NCBI RefSeq assembly: GCF_009741925.1
Contig: NZ_WPCC01000003.1
Location: 62,001 to 126,000, forward strand
From: Natronomonas sp. CBA1123
GTDB lineage: Archaea > Halobacteriota > Halobacteria > Halobacteriales > Haloarculaceae
Length of the DNA: 64,000 bases
Reading direction: 5' to 3'
The notes under the pieces are model-generated. The model did no database searches and was not told the origin of the DNA. It saw only the letters and a list, made by a program, of their open reading frames with translations. Below are positions 52,144 through 61,847 of this stretch, piece by piece (position 1 is the stretch's first letter; each line of letters opens with the position of its first letter). Position numbers and translations under genes: made by a program.

Positions 52144-53049
52144 TCATCCGACGGTAATCAGAACGACCCCACAGACGGTGACGACCGCACCGGCAATCGT
52201 CGCCCGCGTCGGTGACTCCGTTCCCTCGAAGAGAAGGAGACCGAGCGCGACAGTGAACAGGGGACTGGAGTTGAAAATCGGGACCACCACGACGGCGTCA
52301 GCCAGCGAGAGCGCGAGGAAATACGTGCTGATTGAGGCTGTCCAGCACAGGCCAGTCGCGAGCAAATACCATCGGCTGTCCCCGGAAAGTACCGCTCGGA
52401 GCTGACCGGCATCTCTGTACAGCGAGATGGCGACCCCGACGGCGAGCCCGACCGCGAAATTCAGTGCCAGCGCAGGTACGAGTGGCGCGCCGAGTTCCGA
52501 GAGACCGAACTTGCGGATGACCGGCGTTGCGCCGAACCAGACGACGATGACCACCGAGACGAGCACTGCGGTCCGGGGGTCGACTGACTCGTTGGCCTCC
52601 TTACTGGAGCGGGTGAGGACAATGAGACCAGCAACCACCAGTACGATGCCGATAGCGAGCGGTGTCGTTAGGGTTTCGCCCAAAAAGGCGACGGCGAAGA
52701 CGACGGCGACGACCGGACTCGCGCTCTTGACCGCATGAGCGATGCCCGCACCGACGAGGTCGATAGCGTTCGAGAGGAGAAATCGACCCAGCCCCGTGCC
52801 TAACAGACCACTCAAAAAGAACACGCCGGCCATCGACGGCGTCAATCGGGTCTGTCCGGTCGCCACCGCATACGGGACGAGGACAGCGACGCTCACGGCC
52901 GCGGTCACTGCAACGAGCGCCTCGGGGCTAGCGTCAGAGAGCCCCTGTCGAGCAGCAACGTATCCGAACGACGAGAGCAGTGCTGCCAACAGCGCGACGA
53001 CTTCACCCGGGACTGCACCAACTGCGAGCACCAGCGGAGTACCGGCCAT
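52144..53049 (-). CDS. EamA/DMT superfamily transporter (cluster 2)
   Basis: The 301-residue, ten-segment membrane protein has two EamA repeats (LSSFGYVAARQGLSDASPEAL; GLLGTGLGRFLLSNAIDLVGA; AVKSASPVVAVVFAVAFLGE; PIFNSSPLFTVALGLLLFEG). It starts 2 nt after the CaiB stop, so the two are co-transcribed. The resemblance to the cluster 1 EamA gene in position and type supports a shared role, perhaps efflux of an excess acid. Confidence 0.82.
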   Translation of the reverse strand: MAGTPLVLAVGAVPGEVVALLAALLSSFGYVAARQGLSDASPEALVAVTAAVSVAVLVPYAVATGQTRLTPSMAGVFFLSGLLGTGLGRFLLSNAIDLVGAGIAHAVKSASPVVAVVFAVAFLGETLTTPLAIGIVLVVAGLIVLTRSSKEANESVDPRTAVLVSVVIVVWFGATPVIRKFGLSELGAPLVPALALNFAVGLAVGVAISLYRDAGQLRAVLSGDSRWYLLATGLCWTASISTYFLALSLADAVVVVPIFNSSPLFTVALGLLLFEGTESPTRATIAGAVVTVCGVVLITVG

Positions 53050-53051
53050 TC

Positions 53052-54230
53052 TCAGACGACACCGTCGCTCACGAACCGATCGATTTCCTCGTCGTTATAG
53101 CCGAGTTCCGAGAGCACCTCCTCGGTGTGTTCGCCCAGCCTTGGCGGGGCCTGACTCGTGTCGGTCTCGAGGTTCTCGAATTTCACGGGGTTGTTCGGGG
53201 AGCGGAACGTGCCGAGGTCGGGGTGTTCCATCTCTGCGAGCATATCGTTCTGTTCGATGTGTGGGTCGTTCACGATGTCTTCAACGGTGTTCAACGGGGT
53301 TGAGGGCACGCCTTCGGCGTTGAGACACTCCATCCACTCGTCGGTGGACCGCTCAGCAAAGAGCTCGTCGAGCTTGGCGTCGAGGTCGGCCCTGTTGGAG
53401 ACACGGTCGGTGAACGTGGCGTACTCCTCACGGTCGATCCACTCCTCGCGGTCGATAGCCCGACAGAACGGCTCCCAGTGGCCCTCGCTGATTACGCCGA
53501 CGACGAGGAACCCGTCAGCCGTCTCGAAGGCTTGATACGGCATCAGGTTCGGGTGTCGAGTTCCCATCCGCTGGGGGTTTTCCCCCGAAGCGAGGAAGTT
53601 CGTAACGTGGTAAAACAGGAACTGGAAACTCGAATCGAGCATCGCCAACTCGATGTGTTCGCCCTCGCCCGTCCGCTCGCGGTGGTAAATCGCGGTGAGG
53701 ATGGCGTACAGCGAGGTCATCGCCCCAGAGATGTCGGCGACGGAGATACCGACGCGAGCGGGCTGGTTCTCAGTACCGGTGACGCTCATAATGCCCGAGC
53801 GGCCCTGAAGTACGATGTCGAACGCTTTCTGGCCACTGTAGGGACTGTCCTCGCCATATCCCGACACGTCGCAGTAGACGATTTCATCGTTCAGTTCGGC
53901 GACAGTGTCGTAGTCAGCGGCGAATTTCTCGGCGTCGCCCGGGCTGAAGTTCTGCATGAAGACGTCCGCCTCCTCGAGGAGGTCATGGAGGATGTCTTGT
54001 CCGTCTTCGCTGGTCAAATCGAGCGTGAGGCTTCGCTTGTTGCGGTTGAGACTGACGAAGTACGCGGAGAGGCCGTTGTACCGTGGGGTGTAGGCACGCG
54101 TGAGATCGCCGTTGGCGGGGTGTTCGATTTTGATTACCTCCGCACCGAGGTCGCCCAGCGTTTGCGTGGCAAGCGGTCCGACTAGAGCCTGTGTGGCATC
54201 CACGACTGTAATGCCCTCTAGTGGCTGCAT
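53052..54230 (-). CDS. CaiB/BaiF family (class III) CoA-transferase
   Basis: The 392-residue protein shows the class III CoA-transferase pattern: LEGITVVDATQALVGPLATQ; LGAEVIKIEHPANGD; NRNKRSLTLDL; DVFMQNFSPGDAEKF; and the probable active-site Asp166 in SVADISGAMTSLY. The C-terminal part has LDSSFQFL and GVPSTPLNTVEDIVNDPH. It transfers CoA between carboxylic acids through a mixed anhydride on that Asp. A ThDP-dependent enzyme starts divergently 120 nt away, an arrangement that recalls formyl-CoA transferase with oxalyl-CoA decarboxylase. The actual acid is not identifiable. Confidence 0.87.
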   Translation of the reverse strand: MQPLEGITVVDATQALVGPLATQTLGDLGAEVIKIEHPANGDLTRAYTPRYNGLSAYFVSLNRNKRSLTLDLTSEDGQDILHDLLEEADVFMQNFSPGDAEKFAADYDTVAELNDEIVYCDVSGYGEDSPYSGQKAFDIVLQGRSGIMSVTGTENQPARVGISVADISGAMTSLYAILTAIYHRERTGEGEHIELAMLDSSFQFLFYHVTNFLASGENPQRMGTRHPNLMPYQAFETADGFLVVGVISEGHWEPFCRAIDREEWIDREEYATFTDRVSNRADLDAKLDELFAERSTDEWMECLNAEGVPSTPLNTVEDIVNDPHIEQNDMLAEMEHPDLGTFRSPNNPVKFENLETDTSQAPPRLGEHTEEVLSELGYNDEEIDRFVSDGVV

Positions 54231-54337
54231 ATCCGAGGGTGAGTACCGCCGGTATTAGTCGTTACGCCAAAACCGGTCAGGAGGGGATTTTATTTTGCTC
54301 CCTCCTCAACAGGAACTCGATGATTGTGAACTATCAC

Positions 54338-54344
54338 AGGAGGG
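54338..54344 (+). promoter_or_regulatory. Ribosome-binding site of the ThDP enzyme gene
   Basis: AGGAGGG lies 6 nt before ATG 54351, a strong Shine-Dalgarno. This implies a leadered transcript, unlike many genes in the window. Confidence 0.55.
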
Positions 54345-54350
54345 TGCTGC

Positions 54351-55985
54351 ATGACCGTCGGTAACGAAGTCGTGGCGCGACTCGCTGCGGAGGGTGTCGA
54401 GACCGTATTCGGCATCCCCGGAAAACAGACGCTTCCGCTGAACGAGGCTATGGCAGAGCATGGTATCGAGTATATAATGGCGCGCCACGAGACGGCAGTT
54501 AGCCACAACGCGTGGGGCTACGCTGAAACAAGTGGGGAGGTCGCTGCAACCGTCGTGATTCCAGGCCCAGGGGATATGAACGCGATGAACGGGCTCAAGA
54601 ACGCCCTCAACGACTGCACACCGCTGGTCCACATCGCCGTCGAGACCGACCCCGAGGTTCGAGGTGGCGACGGCATCCACGAAACGCCGCCGGACACCTA
54701 TGACAACGTCGTGAAAGAGAACTACCTCGTGGCGGAGCCACAGGGGGCGGTAGCTACCCTCACGGAGGCGATTCGGACAGCTAAGACGGCTCCGAAGGGG
54801 CCGGTCCGCGTCGGGATTCCCAAGAACTTCCTCGGGATGGACGTACCACAGGCCGCACCACCGACGGCGGACTCGTCTGCGCCACCCCAACCCGACTCGG
54901 ACGCGGTCACCGAAGCCGCTGCCCTACTCGCCGAGGCTGACGAACCGGTCGTCATCGCGGGCGGTGGCGTCCGCTCCTCGGAGGCGGCAGACTCCCTCGT
55001 CACCGTCGCGGAGCGCCTCGATGCACCCGTCTTGACGACGTACAAGGGCAAAGGGACCATCCCAGAGGACCACCCGCTTTCGGCGGGCGTTCTCTGTGGC
55101 GGGACGAGTCCGGAAGTGGCCGCCGTGTTGGCGGACTCGGACGTGGCGCTGGGAGTCGGCACCGACTTCGACGCCGTCACGACCGGGCACTGGAGCCTCG
55201 ATGTGCCTGACAATCTCGTCCACGTTACGCTCGATGCCGACGACATCGGCACGGGCTACGACCCGGCGCTTGCCATGGTCGCGGACGCCGACGCAACGCT
55301 CTCGGCGCTGGCGGAGGAGCTCCCGGACGTAGAGCGAAACGGCTCCGAGCGAGCGCGAACGGCCCGCGATTCCGACGATGACCGAATCGACGACCTTCTC
55401 GATGACGAACCGCCGATTACCTCCGCTGCTGCACTGCGTGCGGTCCGGTCGGCGCTACCCAAAGACACCGTGGTCGCGGCCGACGCTGGCGGGTTTCGCA
55501 TCTGGACACTGGTCGCCTTTTCCGCCTTCGGCCCCCGTTCGTACGTGAACCCCGGGTCGTGGGCGACGATGGGCACCGGGCTCCCGTCGGCTATCGGTGC
55601 GAAAGTGGCCAACCCGGACAGCGACGTTGTCGCGTTGACGGGCGATGGCGGCCTCATGATGTGTATTCACGAACTGCACACGCTGGCAGCCGAAAACCTC
55701 GATGTGACCGTTGTCGTGTTCGCCAACGACGACTATGCGATTATCAGCGAGGAGGCAGAGCGGTCCTACGGGCTGTCGGAAACGGCGTATGGATGGGTGG
55801 ACGCACCGCTCTCGTTTACGGACATCGCCGAAGGGATGGGCGTCGACGCCACGACCGCGGAGAGTCCAGCAGCGATCAAGAACGCGCTTACGGAAGCTCT
55901 TGACACGGACGGGCCGACGTTGATCGCAGTCCCCACTGACCCGACGGAACCGCAGGCCAGCGAGTGGATGGGCGCCGAGCGCTGA
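54351..55985 (+). CDS. ThDP-dependent enzyme of the acetolactate synthase/decarboxylase superfamily
   Basis: The 544-residue protein has the three-domain layout. The pyrimidine domain carries catalytic Glu47 (MARHETAVSHNAWGYAE); a middle domain follows (VVIAGGGVRSSEA; TTYKGKGTIPEDHPL); the diphosphate domain has the metal motif GDGGLMMCIHELHTLA ending FANDDYA. It would decarboxylate a 2-oxo acid or acyl-CoA, or carboligate. The neighbouring CaiB transferase suggests an oxalyl-CoA-type decarboxylase or 2-hydroxyacyl-CoA lyase; the TRAP/CoA-transferase context suggests a larger acid. Sequence alone does not decide. The frame is intact and GC-rich. Confidence 0.82.
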   Translation: MTVGNEVVARLAAEGVETVFGIPGKQTLPLNEAMAEHGIEYIMARHETAVSHNAWGYAETSGEVAATVVIPGPGDMNAMNGLKNALNDCTPLVHIAVETDPEVRGGDGIHETPPDTYDNVVKENYLVAEPQGAVATLTEAIRTAKTAPKGPVRVGIPKNFLGMDVPQAAPPTADSSAPPQPDSDAVTEAAALLAEADEPVVIAGGGVRSSEAADSLVTVAERLDAPVLTTYKGKGTIPEDHPLSAGVLCGGTSPEVAAVLADSDVALGVGTDFDAVTTGHWSLDVPDNLVHVTLDADDIGTGYDPALAMVADADATLSALAEELPDVERNGSERARTARDSDDDRIDDLLDDEPPITSAAALRAVRSALPKDTVVAADAGGFRIWTLVAFSAFGPRSYVNPGSWATMGTGLPSAIGAKVANPDSDVVALTGDGGLMMCIHELHTLAAENLDVTVVVFANDDYAIISEEAERSYGLSETAYGWVDAPLSFTDIAEGMGVDATTAESPAAIKNALTEALDTDGPTLIAVPTDPTEPQASEWMGAER

Positions 55986-56075
55986 TTCGAACCGACTCAA
56001 ACATAATATTCCTAACAATATTCTCTCTATTTTTCCCCAAAGGTTAAGCCGATAGCCCATTCCTTAGAGTATTGT

Positions 56076-57197
56076 ATGACACGGCTTAACAGGAGACGAT
56101 TCGTTCAGTTGACGGGTGCCGCAGGTGTCGCCGGTCTGGCGGGTTGTGTCGGTGGGAACGGCGATGGTAACGGCAACGGTAATGGAGATTCCGGCAACGG
56201 TAACGGCAACGGCAACGGAAACGGTGGCGGCGGTACGACGAGTATCGCAGTAGGCATTCCGTCCGCAAGCACCACGACTGGCGCGGCGTCGAATTCCTTC
56301 CAGCGTGTCGTGCGAGAGGAATCTGCTGACACGGAGCCGGCTGGTGAACTGCGTTGGCAGAATCAGGAAACCGGCGGTGACCCGCCAAGCCTCCGACAGT
56401 TCAGCCAGGGTAACGTCCAGGCGATGACTGGCGGGAACTTCATTTTAGCGTCGGCGGTCCAGGAAGAACCGCCGTTCAGCGAGCGGCCGGTCGAAAACAT
56501 CCCGCACCAGATGTTCTCGATTGCCCCGCTTCACATGCACATCCTGTCGCTCAACGGATCGGGCATCGAGACGACCGACGACCTCGTCGGCAGTAACTTC
56601 TGGCCGCTCCCGCCGCAGTGGGGCCTGCGCCAGCAAGCCGAGACGGTGTTCAAGAACACGGGCCTGTGGAGCGAACTGCAGGACACTGACTCCATCGTCA
56701 ATGCGGGAACGGGAGACGTGGCTGGTCTCATCGAGCAGGGGAACGTCGACGCGCTGGTCGCCTACGGTGCCGGGTTCGCGAACCTCGCAGGGTGGGCGAC
56801 GGAGGTCGACGCCCGTGCCGACCTGCAACTGGTCGACTTCACCGACTCCTTCATCGAAGGGGTCAACGGAACACGCGGGACCAGCCACTCGGCCATCGAG
56901 CCCTACGGCTGGGAACAGCAGAGCTTCGAGACCAACGAGATGGACGTTTACGGTGCCGACTTCCAGTTCTGGCTGGGCGGCAGCGTTTCGCGCGACGTCG
57001 GCTACGAGCTGGCGAAAATCAGCAACGAGAACGCTGCGGCTATCCAGGAAGGACAACCGGCGTATCTCGACCACAGTGACGCCGAGAGCATGGCGTCGCT
57101 GTATCTCGAAGACATCCCGGTCCATCCGGGCCCCTACGACTACCTAGAGGAGCAGGGTGTAGACATGAGCGCGTACACCCGCGGCGAAGAGATGTAG
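56076..57197 (+). CDS. TAXI-type TRAP solute-binding lipoprotein (cluster 2)
   Basis: The 373-residue protein has a twin-arginine signal (MTRLNRRRFVQLTGAAG) with lipobox GLAGC and a long Gly/Asn linker. A TAXI domain follows (IAVGIPSASTTTGAASNSFQ; LRQFSQGNVQAMTGGNFIL; LWSELQDTDSIVNAGTGD). It lies 7 nt before its permease, so they are one unit. It is the counterpart of 26809-27900, but the domain sequence is divergent, suggesting a related but different ligand. Confidence 0.85.
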   Translation: MTRLNRRRFVQLTGAAGVAGLAGCVGGNGDGNGNGNGDSGNGNGNGNGNGGGGTTSIAVGIPSASTTTGAASNSFQRVVREESADTEPAGELRWQNQETGGDPPSLRQFSQGNVQAMTGGNFILASAVQEEPPFSERPVENIPHQMFSIAPLHMHILSLNGSGIETTDDLVGSNFWPLPPQWGLRQQAETVFKNTGLWSELQDTDSIVNAGTGDVAGLIEQGNVDALVAYGAGFANLAGWATEVDARADLQLVDFTDSFIEGVNGTRGTSHSAIEPYGWEQQSFETNEMDVYGADFQFWLGGSVSRDVGYELAKISNENAAAIQEGQPAYLDHSDAESMASLYLEDIPVHPGPYDYLEEQGVDMSAYTRGEEM

Positions 57198-57204
57198 GTC
57201 GAGG

Positions 57205-59210
57205 ATGAGTGAAACCCAGAGTGACCCGCCGGTATGGTCGCCCTTGGGGTTCAAGCGAGAGCACTTGCTGAACAACCTCGTCACCATCGCGGCACTGGTT
57301 TTTTGGGGACGAGTCCTGATGTACGCGGTCAACCAGAAAGCCCCACGCGCGAAGTACGCCGCCGTCTTCCTGGGAACCGCGCTGCTCGTATATGTGCTCC
57401 ACGAACTCCACCAACTGGACAGCGATAAGCGTCTCGAACGACTCGGGTTGTGGCTCTGTGCCGTCGTTGGCGTCAGCGTCCCGGCCTACGTCTGGCTAAA
57501 CTACCAGGTACTCGAAACGACGCGTGTCGGATACGCACTCCAACACGAGTACGTCATCGGTGGCGTGTTCGCCATCGTCGTCCTCTACTTGACCTATCGG
57601 GCGTTCGGGGCGGCCTTCGCCGGTGTCGTCGTGCTGTCGATACTGTACGCCTACTTCGGCAACCGAGTCGGCGGCTTGCTCGGCCACAGTGGCATCGCCG
57701 CCGAGCAAATTATCAACCTGCTGACGATGGAGTTCGACGGATTCTTCGGCTCCATCACCCAAATCGTTGCCGCGTGGGTCGCGTTGTTCCTGCTATACGC
57801 CGGGTTGATGCGTGGGTACGGGGCCTTCGACCTCATCATGCGGGTTTCATTCAAGACCGCAAAGTACCTTCGTTCCGGGGTAGCACAGTCGGCCGTCATT
57901 TCGAGCCTCATCGTCGGCTCGATTAACGGCGCCCAAACCGCAAACGCCGCGATGACCGGGTCGTTCACCATTCCATTGATGCAGGAGAGCGGAATGAAGG
58001 GCGAATCGGCCGGCGGCATCGAGGCCGTTGCCTCCTCGGGTGGTCAGATTATGCCACCAGTTATGGGTGCCGCGGCGTTCGTCATGGCGTCGCTCATCAG
58101 CGGTATCGGCTACGTGGACGTCCTCATCGCGGGTATCATCCCGGCGCTCGTGTTCTACATCTCCGTCGCCGTGGGCGTCCACTACATGTCCATCAAGCAG
58201 CTGCCGGAGGGTGGCATCGACATCGAGTCACGTATCGAGGACCTCGACGATGGGTTCCACCCGGTTATCGAGTTCGTCCGGTTCGGTGTACCGTTCGCTG
58301 TACTGCTGTACACGCTAGGCATCGCCCGGTACACGGTCATTTATTCGGCGCTGTTGACCTGTGCGACCATGGTGCTGACCGGTGCGGGGATTCCGTTGGC
58401 CCTCAGTTTCGTCGGCGACGACATGGCTCCGGTCGCGACGTTCAAAGACGCGGTGAACAACACCGTCTCCGGATTCAAATTCGGCGCGATTACGATGGCA
58501 CCCATCGCCATCATCATCGCAGCGGTCAACGGCATCGTCGACCTGCTGAACGCGACGGGCCTGCCCGGCAAACTCTCGCTGGCGCTGGTCGGCCTCGCCG
58601 GCGGCGTCCTGCTGTTGACGAGCATCTTCGCGATGATCGTTTGTTTGGTGCTCGGACTCGGCATGCGACGGTGGCCGCTTACACCATCGTTGCATTGCTG
58701 ATTGCACCGACGTTTACCGGCGAGTTCGGAATGGCACCGCTGTCCGCTCACTTCTTCGTGTTCTACGCGGCCATCCTCTCGGGAATCACACCGCCGATTG
58801 CCATCGCTGTGGTAGTGACGACGGGCATCGCGGGCTCGAACTTCTGGCGCACGGCGCTCGAGGCGCTGAAACTCGGCATGCCGTTGTTCGTCCTCCCGTT
58901 CACGTTCCTCTACAACCCCGAAATCGTGACGGGTGGATTCAACGCCGGGACTGCGGGATCCGGTCTCATCGTCCTGCTCGGAGCAGTCGCCATCACCCAT
59001 GGGCTCAACTGCGCTCCGAAACCGTTCGGCATCCCGTCGCCGCTCAGCTACGGGGCGCGCGGTCTCTACGTGGCACTCGGGATTTTCGCGATGGTCTGGC
59101 CGGCGACGGTTCCGCGAATCGGGGCCGCCGTCGTCGCGCTAGTCCTCATCGCGGCACAGACGGGACTACCACGGTTCCGTGAAATCGGGGCTGCCGTCAA
59201 CCAGAAGTAG
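57205..59210 (+). CDS. TRAP transporter fused permease (cluster 2), frameshifted
   Basis: The frame starting at 57205 covers the DctQ-like part and most of DctM (GSINGAQTANAAMTGSFTIPLMQ; ASSGGQIMPPVMGAAAFVMA) up to LVLGLGM near 58665, then goes out of frame. A second frame resumes TVAAYTIVALLIAPTF and continues to 59210 (GMAPLSAHFFVFYAAILSGI). One missing C in GGCATGCGACG restores the family motif GLGMPT seen intact in the paralogue at 27977. The total would be about 668 residues, normal. A sequencing error or recent mutation is likely, since both sides are conserved. Confidence 0.85.
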
Positions 59211-59298
59211 CAGTCACTCTCGGCTCCCCTGTTCTTTTCCGCCTCGACAGCCGCTGTGGGAGCACGTCTCGAATCGTCGTAAAGCGAATTCACCGAAC

Positions 59299-60048
59299 TC
59301 AGAGATAGACCCCGTCTGGGTCCAACTCCTCGCGGATGAGTTGTAGCGTATCGTCGCTGGGGACCGGCGTCGTCGTGAGGTCGTCGGAAAACTGCAGCTC
59401 CCAGCCGGTCGCCTCTTGAACTGCCGAGCGCTCGACGCCCGGGTGTAGGGACTCGACGACCATCTCACCGTCCTCGAAGCCCATCACCGCCATATCAGTG
59501 ATGACGGCTGCGGGGCCGCCACGGAGGCCGAGTTCCTCTCGCTCGCCGTCGCCGTCGAGGTATCCCGGCGAGGTGACGAAGTCGACCTTCTCGGGGAATC
59601 GGCGACGGTCGTGTGGCGTGACGACCAGTGTCCGCTCGACGTTGCTGGCTATCTCGCAAGCCCCACCGCTCCCTGGCAGGCGCACGTCGGGGTCCTCGTA
59701 GTCCCCAATCACTGTCGAGTTGATGTTGCCATGGCGGTCGATTTGTGCGCCGCCGAGGAATCCAGCGTCGAGCCGACCGGCCTGGAGGTAGTAGTTGAAC
59801 CCGCCGTGGAGCGACTCGAGATTCATCGCACCGGAGACGAGCACCGGGTCGCCGATCGACAGCGGTAGCGACGAGGGGTTGGCGTCGATGACTCCTGACT
59901 CGTACACCATCGTCAGGTCCGGCGCGTGCGTACGCTTGGCGAGGTTACAGGCTAAGTTCGGGACGCCGATCCCGACGAGCACTGAGTCACCGTCCCGAAG
60001 GCGATTGGCTGCGGCGGTGACCATCAGCTCCGTGTCGGTATACTCCAT
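59299..60048 (-). CDS. CoA-transferase subunit B (glutaconate/3-oxoacid type)
   Basis: From ATG 60046-60048, overlapping the subunit A stop, the protein has 249 residues. TELMVTAAANRLRDGDSVLVGIGVPN opens it; LTMVYESGVIDANPSSLPLSIGD holds the likely active-site Glu region (YESG); FLGGAQIDRHGNINSTVIGD and LPGSGGACEIASNVERTLVV follow. It is the beta-type subunit of a family I CoA-transferase. With subunit A it would move CoA to an incoming acid, a second route besides the CaiB protein. Confidence 0.85.
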   Translation of the reverse strand: MEYTDTELMVTAAANRLRDGDSVLVGIGVPNLACNLAKRTHAPDLTMVYESGVIDANPSSLPLSIGDPVLVSGAMNLESLHGGFNYYLQAGRLDAGFLGGAQIDRHGNINSTVIGDYEDPDVRLPGSGGACEIASNVERTLVVTPHDRRRFPEKVDFVTSPGYLDGDGEREELGLRGGPAAVITDMAVMGFEDGEMVVESLHPGVERSAVQEATGWELQFSDDLTTTPVPSDDTLQLIREELDPDGVYL

Positions 60049-60959
60049 CAGGATCCCCCCAGATCGACCGGCACGGAGTAGCTGTTTCCGGCCTGTAAAT
60101 CGAGCAAACGGTCGCTCGACAGCTTCCGGATGTACTCCTCGCGGTCCGCGACGCCGTGGACGTACTCTTCCAGCCACGCTTCGGTATCTTCAACGGTTCG
60201 GGCGGTTTCGTCCCAGTTCAGATACGCCTCGTTATCGCGGTCGTAGTACCCCTGCGCGTAGGAGGGATGTGAGCCGTACGGGCAGTTAACCACGTAGTCT
60301 ACCTCGTCGCCGGTGACGAGCGTTCGGTTCGGGTCGCTACGGATGGTCGCCGTGTCGACGAGTTCCTCGACGCTGAGGATGACGGTATCAGCCGCGAGCG
60401 CCGCCTCCTTCTGCTCGCCGTGGATGCCCCAGAGGTGGCAGTTACCGTCCTCGTCGGCGCGTTGTGCCCGAACGACGGCCACGTCAGGCGTCAGTGGCGG
60501 GACGGCGTAGACCTCTTCGTCACCGAAGGGTGACTCGACGGGACGGATGTTGTCGTTGTGGTCCGGGAGGTCCGAGCCCGCGAAGGTCTTCAACGGGACG
60601 AACGGAAGATCGACCGCGCCGGCGTACAGACGAGTAGCCATTCCGAAGTGTGTGTACTCCTCCAATTCGATGGCGTTCGGAACGTCGTCCTCGGCCGCTC
60701 GCCGGAAGGCGTGGAGGCTTCCGACGCCCGGGTTACCGGCCCACGAAAAGACTACCTTCTCGACACAGCCGGCCGCTATCATTTGATCGTACACGAGGTC
60801 AGGAGTGGCCCGGCCTATCGTGAGGTTGCTGTACTCCTGTCGAATTATTTCGTGCCCGGCCGCGAACGGGATAAGGTGGGTAAACCCGGCCAGATACACG
60901 CTGTCGCCGTCGTCGATGGCCGAAGAAACGGCCTCGGACATGGATGTGACGCTGCTCAT
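60048..60959 (-). CDS. CoA-transferase subunit A (glutaconate type)
   Basis: The 303-residue subunit has the alpha-type pattern: MSEAVSSAIDDGDSVYLAGFTHLIPFAAGHEII; DLVYDQMIAAGCVEKVVFSWAGNPG; PPLTPDVAVVRAQRADEDGNCHLWGI; DTVILSVEELVD. The gene overlaps subunit B at 60048 (stop/start overlap). The pair is convergent with the TRAP permease. The closest recognisable type is glutaconate CoA-transferase-like rather than succinyl-CoA:acetoacetate transferase, but the substrate is unresolved. Confidence 0.85.
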   Translation of the reverse strand: MSSVTSMSEAVSSAIDDGDSVYLAGFTHLIPFAAGHEIIRQEYSNLTIGRATPDLVYDQMIAAGCVEKVVFSWAGNPGVGSLHAFRRAAEDDVPNAIELEEYTHFGMATRLYAGAVDLPFVPLKTFAGSDLPDHNDNIRPVESPFGDEEVYAVPPLTPDVAVVRAQRADEDGNCHLWGIHGEQKEAALAADTVILSVEELVDTATIRSDPNRTLVTGDEVDYVVNCPYGSHPSYAQGYYDRDNEAYLNWDETARTVEDTEAWLEEYVHGVADREEYIRKLSSDRLLDLQAGNSYSVPVDLGGS

Positions 60960-61319
60960 GATGCTCGTGGCTCGTGTTCGCTCTAACTCGCCGCCCCGAG
61001 TTAAAACCCCACGCCGACCGTTATTGACCGTTCCGTGGCCGATTCGGCGATACGATTCACCGGGGTTCGACTCCTCGACGAGGTGGTCTCAGGGAACGAA
61101 CCCTCGGACGGTCATTCGTGACGTCGGACACGGTCAAAGACACTCTCCTCGGCTCCAGATACACTCGGACCGCAGAGTAGTTGAGACTGGCTATCTCAAT
61201 GCATATGAATCGTAGAACGAGGCGTTTTCGACCTCCATCGAACTGGTAGTCGCGTCCTCTTAATCGACGGGCGACTCCTCAGACCTTATTATATAAAATT
61301 TTCACAACCTGAAACGCTT
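60960..61319. other. 360-bp intergenic region
   Basis: No gene is supported. It carries the promoter of the CoA-transferase operon on the minus strand and decayed sequence leading into the repeat block at 61320. Confidence 0.45.
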
Positions 61320-61380
61320 ACGTACTCATGCGTATTACGTTACGAATACGCACTATTGGGTACTGCTCGAACAGACGATT
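61320..61380 (+). repeat. Decayed copy of the palindrome and gene start at 15552-15612
   Basis: Sixty-one bases align without gaps to 15552-15612, with 47 identical by my count. The palindrome core (ACGTA...CATGCGTA...TACGT) is kept. The start codon equivalent to 15580 reads ACG, so translation would be lost. The shared LLEQTI codons run directly into an acyl-CoA synthetase tail at 61381. Confidence 0.6.
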
Positions 61381-61760
61381 GACGCGCTCAACGTCGCCGG
61401 CCGCAAAGTCGGCCCCGCCGAGATGGAAGGTGCTGCGATGGAACACGAGGCTGTCAATCAGGCCGCTGCCGTCGGCGCTCCCGACGACATCACCGGCACC
61501 GCCGTCGTCCTGTACGTAGTCGTCGAGGGAGGCTACGAGAAAAGCGACGAGTTACGCGAGGAGGTCCGTTCGAAGGTCGGCGAGGAACACGGCAAACCGT
61601 TCGGGCCGCAGGAGGTGCTGTTCGTCGACGAGTTCCCCAAAACTCAGTCGGGAAAATCATCCGACGGGCCGTCGAGGCGACCTACACCGGCGAAAGTCTA
61701 GGCGATATGTCCTCCATCGAGAATCCCGACGTACTCGACGAACTCGAAGACGCTCGGTAG
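61381..61760 (+). pseudogene. C-terminal fragment of acetyl-CoA synthetase-type enzyme
   Basis: The translation begins DALNVAGRKVGPAEMEGAAM, the C-terminal domain of acetate/propionate-CoA ligases. It continues through AAAVGAPDDITGTAVVLYVV and VDEFPKTQSGK. There a one-base loss shifts the frame. In the other frame RRAVEATYTGESLGDMSS and the normal end at TAG 61758-61760 follow. The N-terminal four-fifths of the enzyme is missing. It is a fusion relic attached to the repeat block upstream. Confidence 0.75.
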
Positions 61761-61847
61761 CGTTATCGCGAGCTGATGCCGTGACGATGTCGAAACGCGG
61801 CGACCGGGGACAGACGGTGAGATGCCGGTAGTGGGTGTCGATAGGCA

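Noticed and set aside
53478-54185. 235-codon frame antisense to the CaiB gene
   Set aside because: It mirrors a well-conserved gene and shows no domain of its own; GC-rich antisense artefact.
56445-57125. 226-codon frame antisense to the TAXI binding protein
   Set aside because: Same reason: it shadows a recognised gene with correct motifs.
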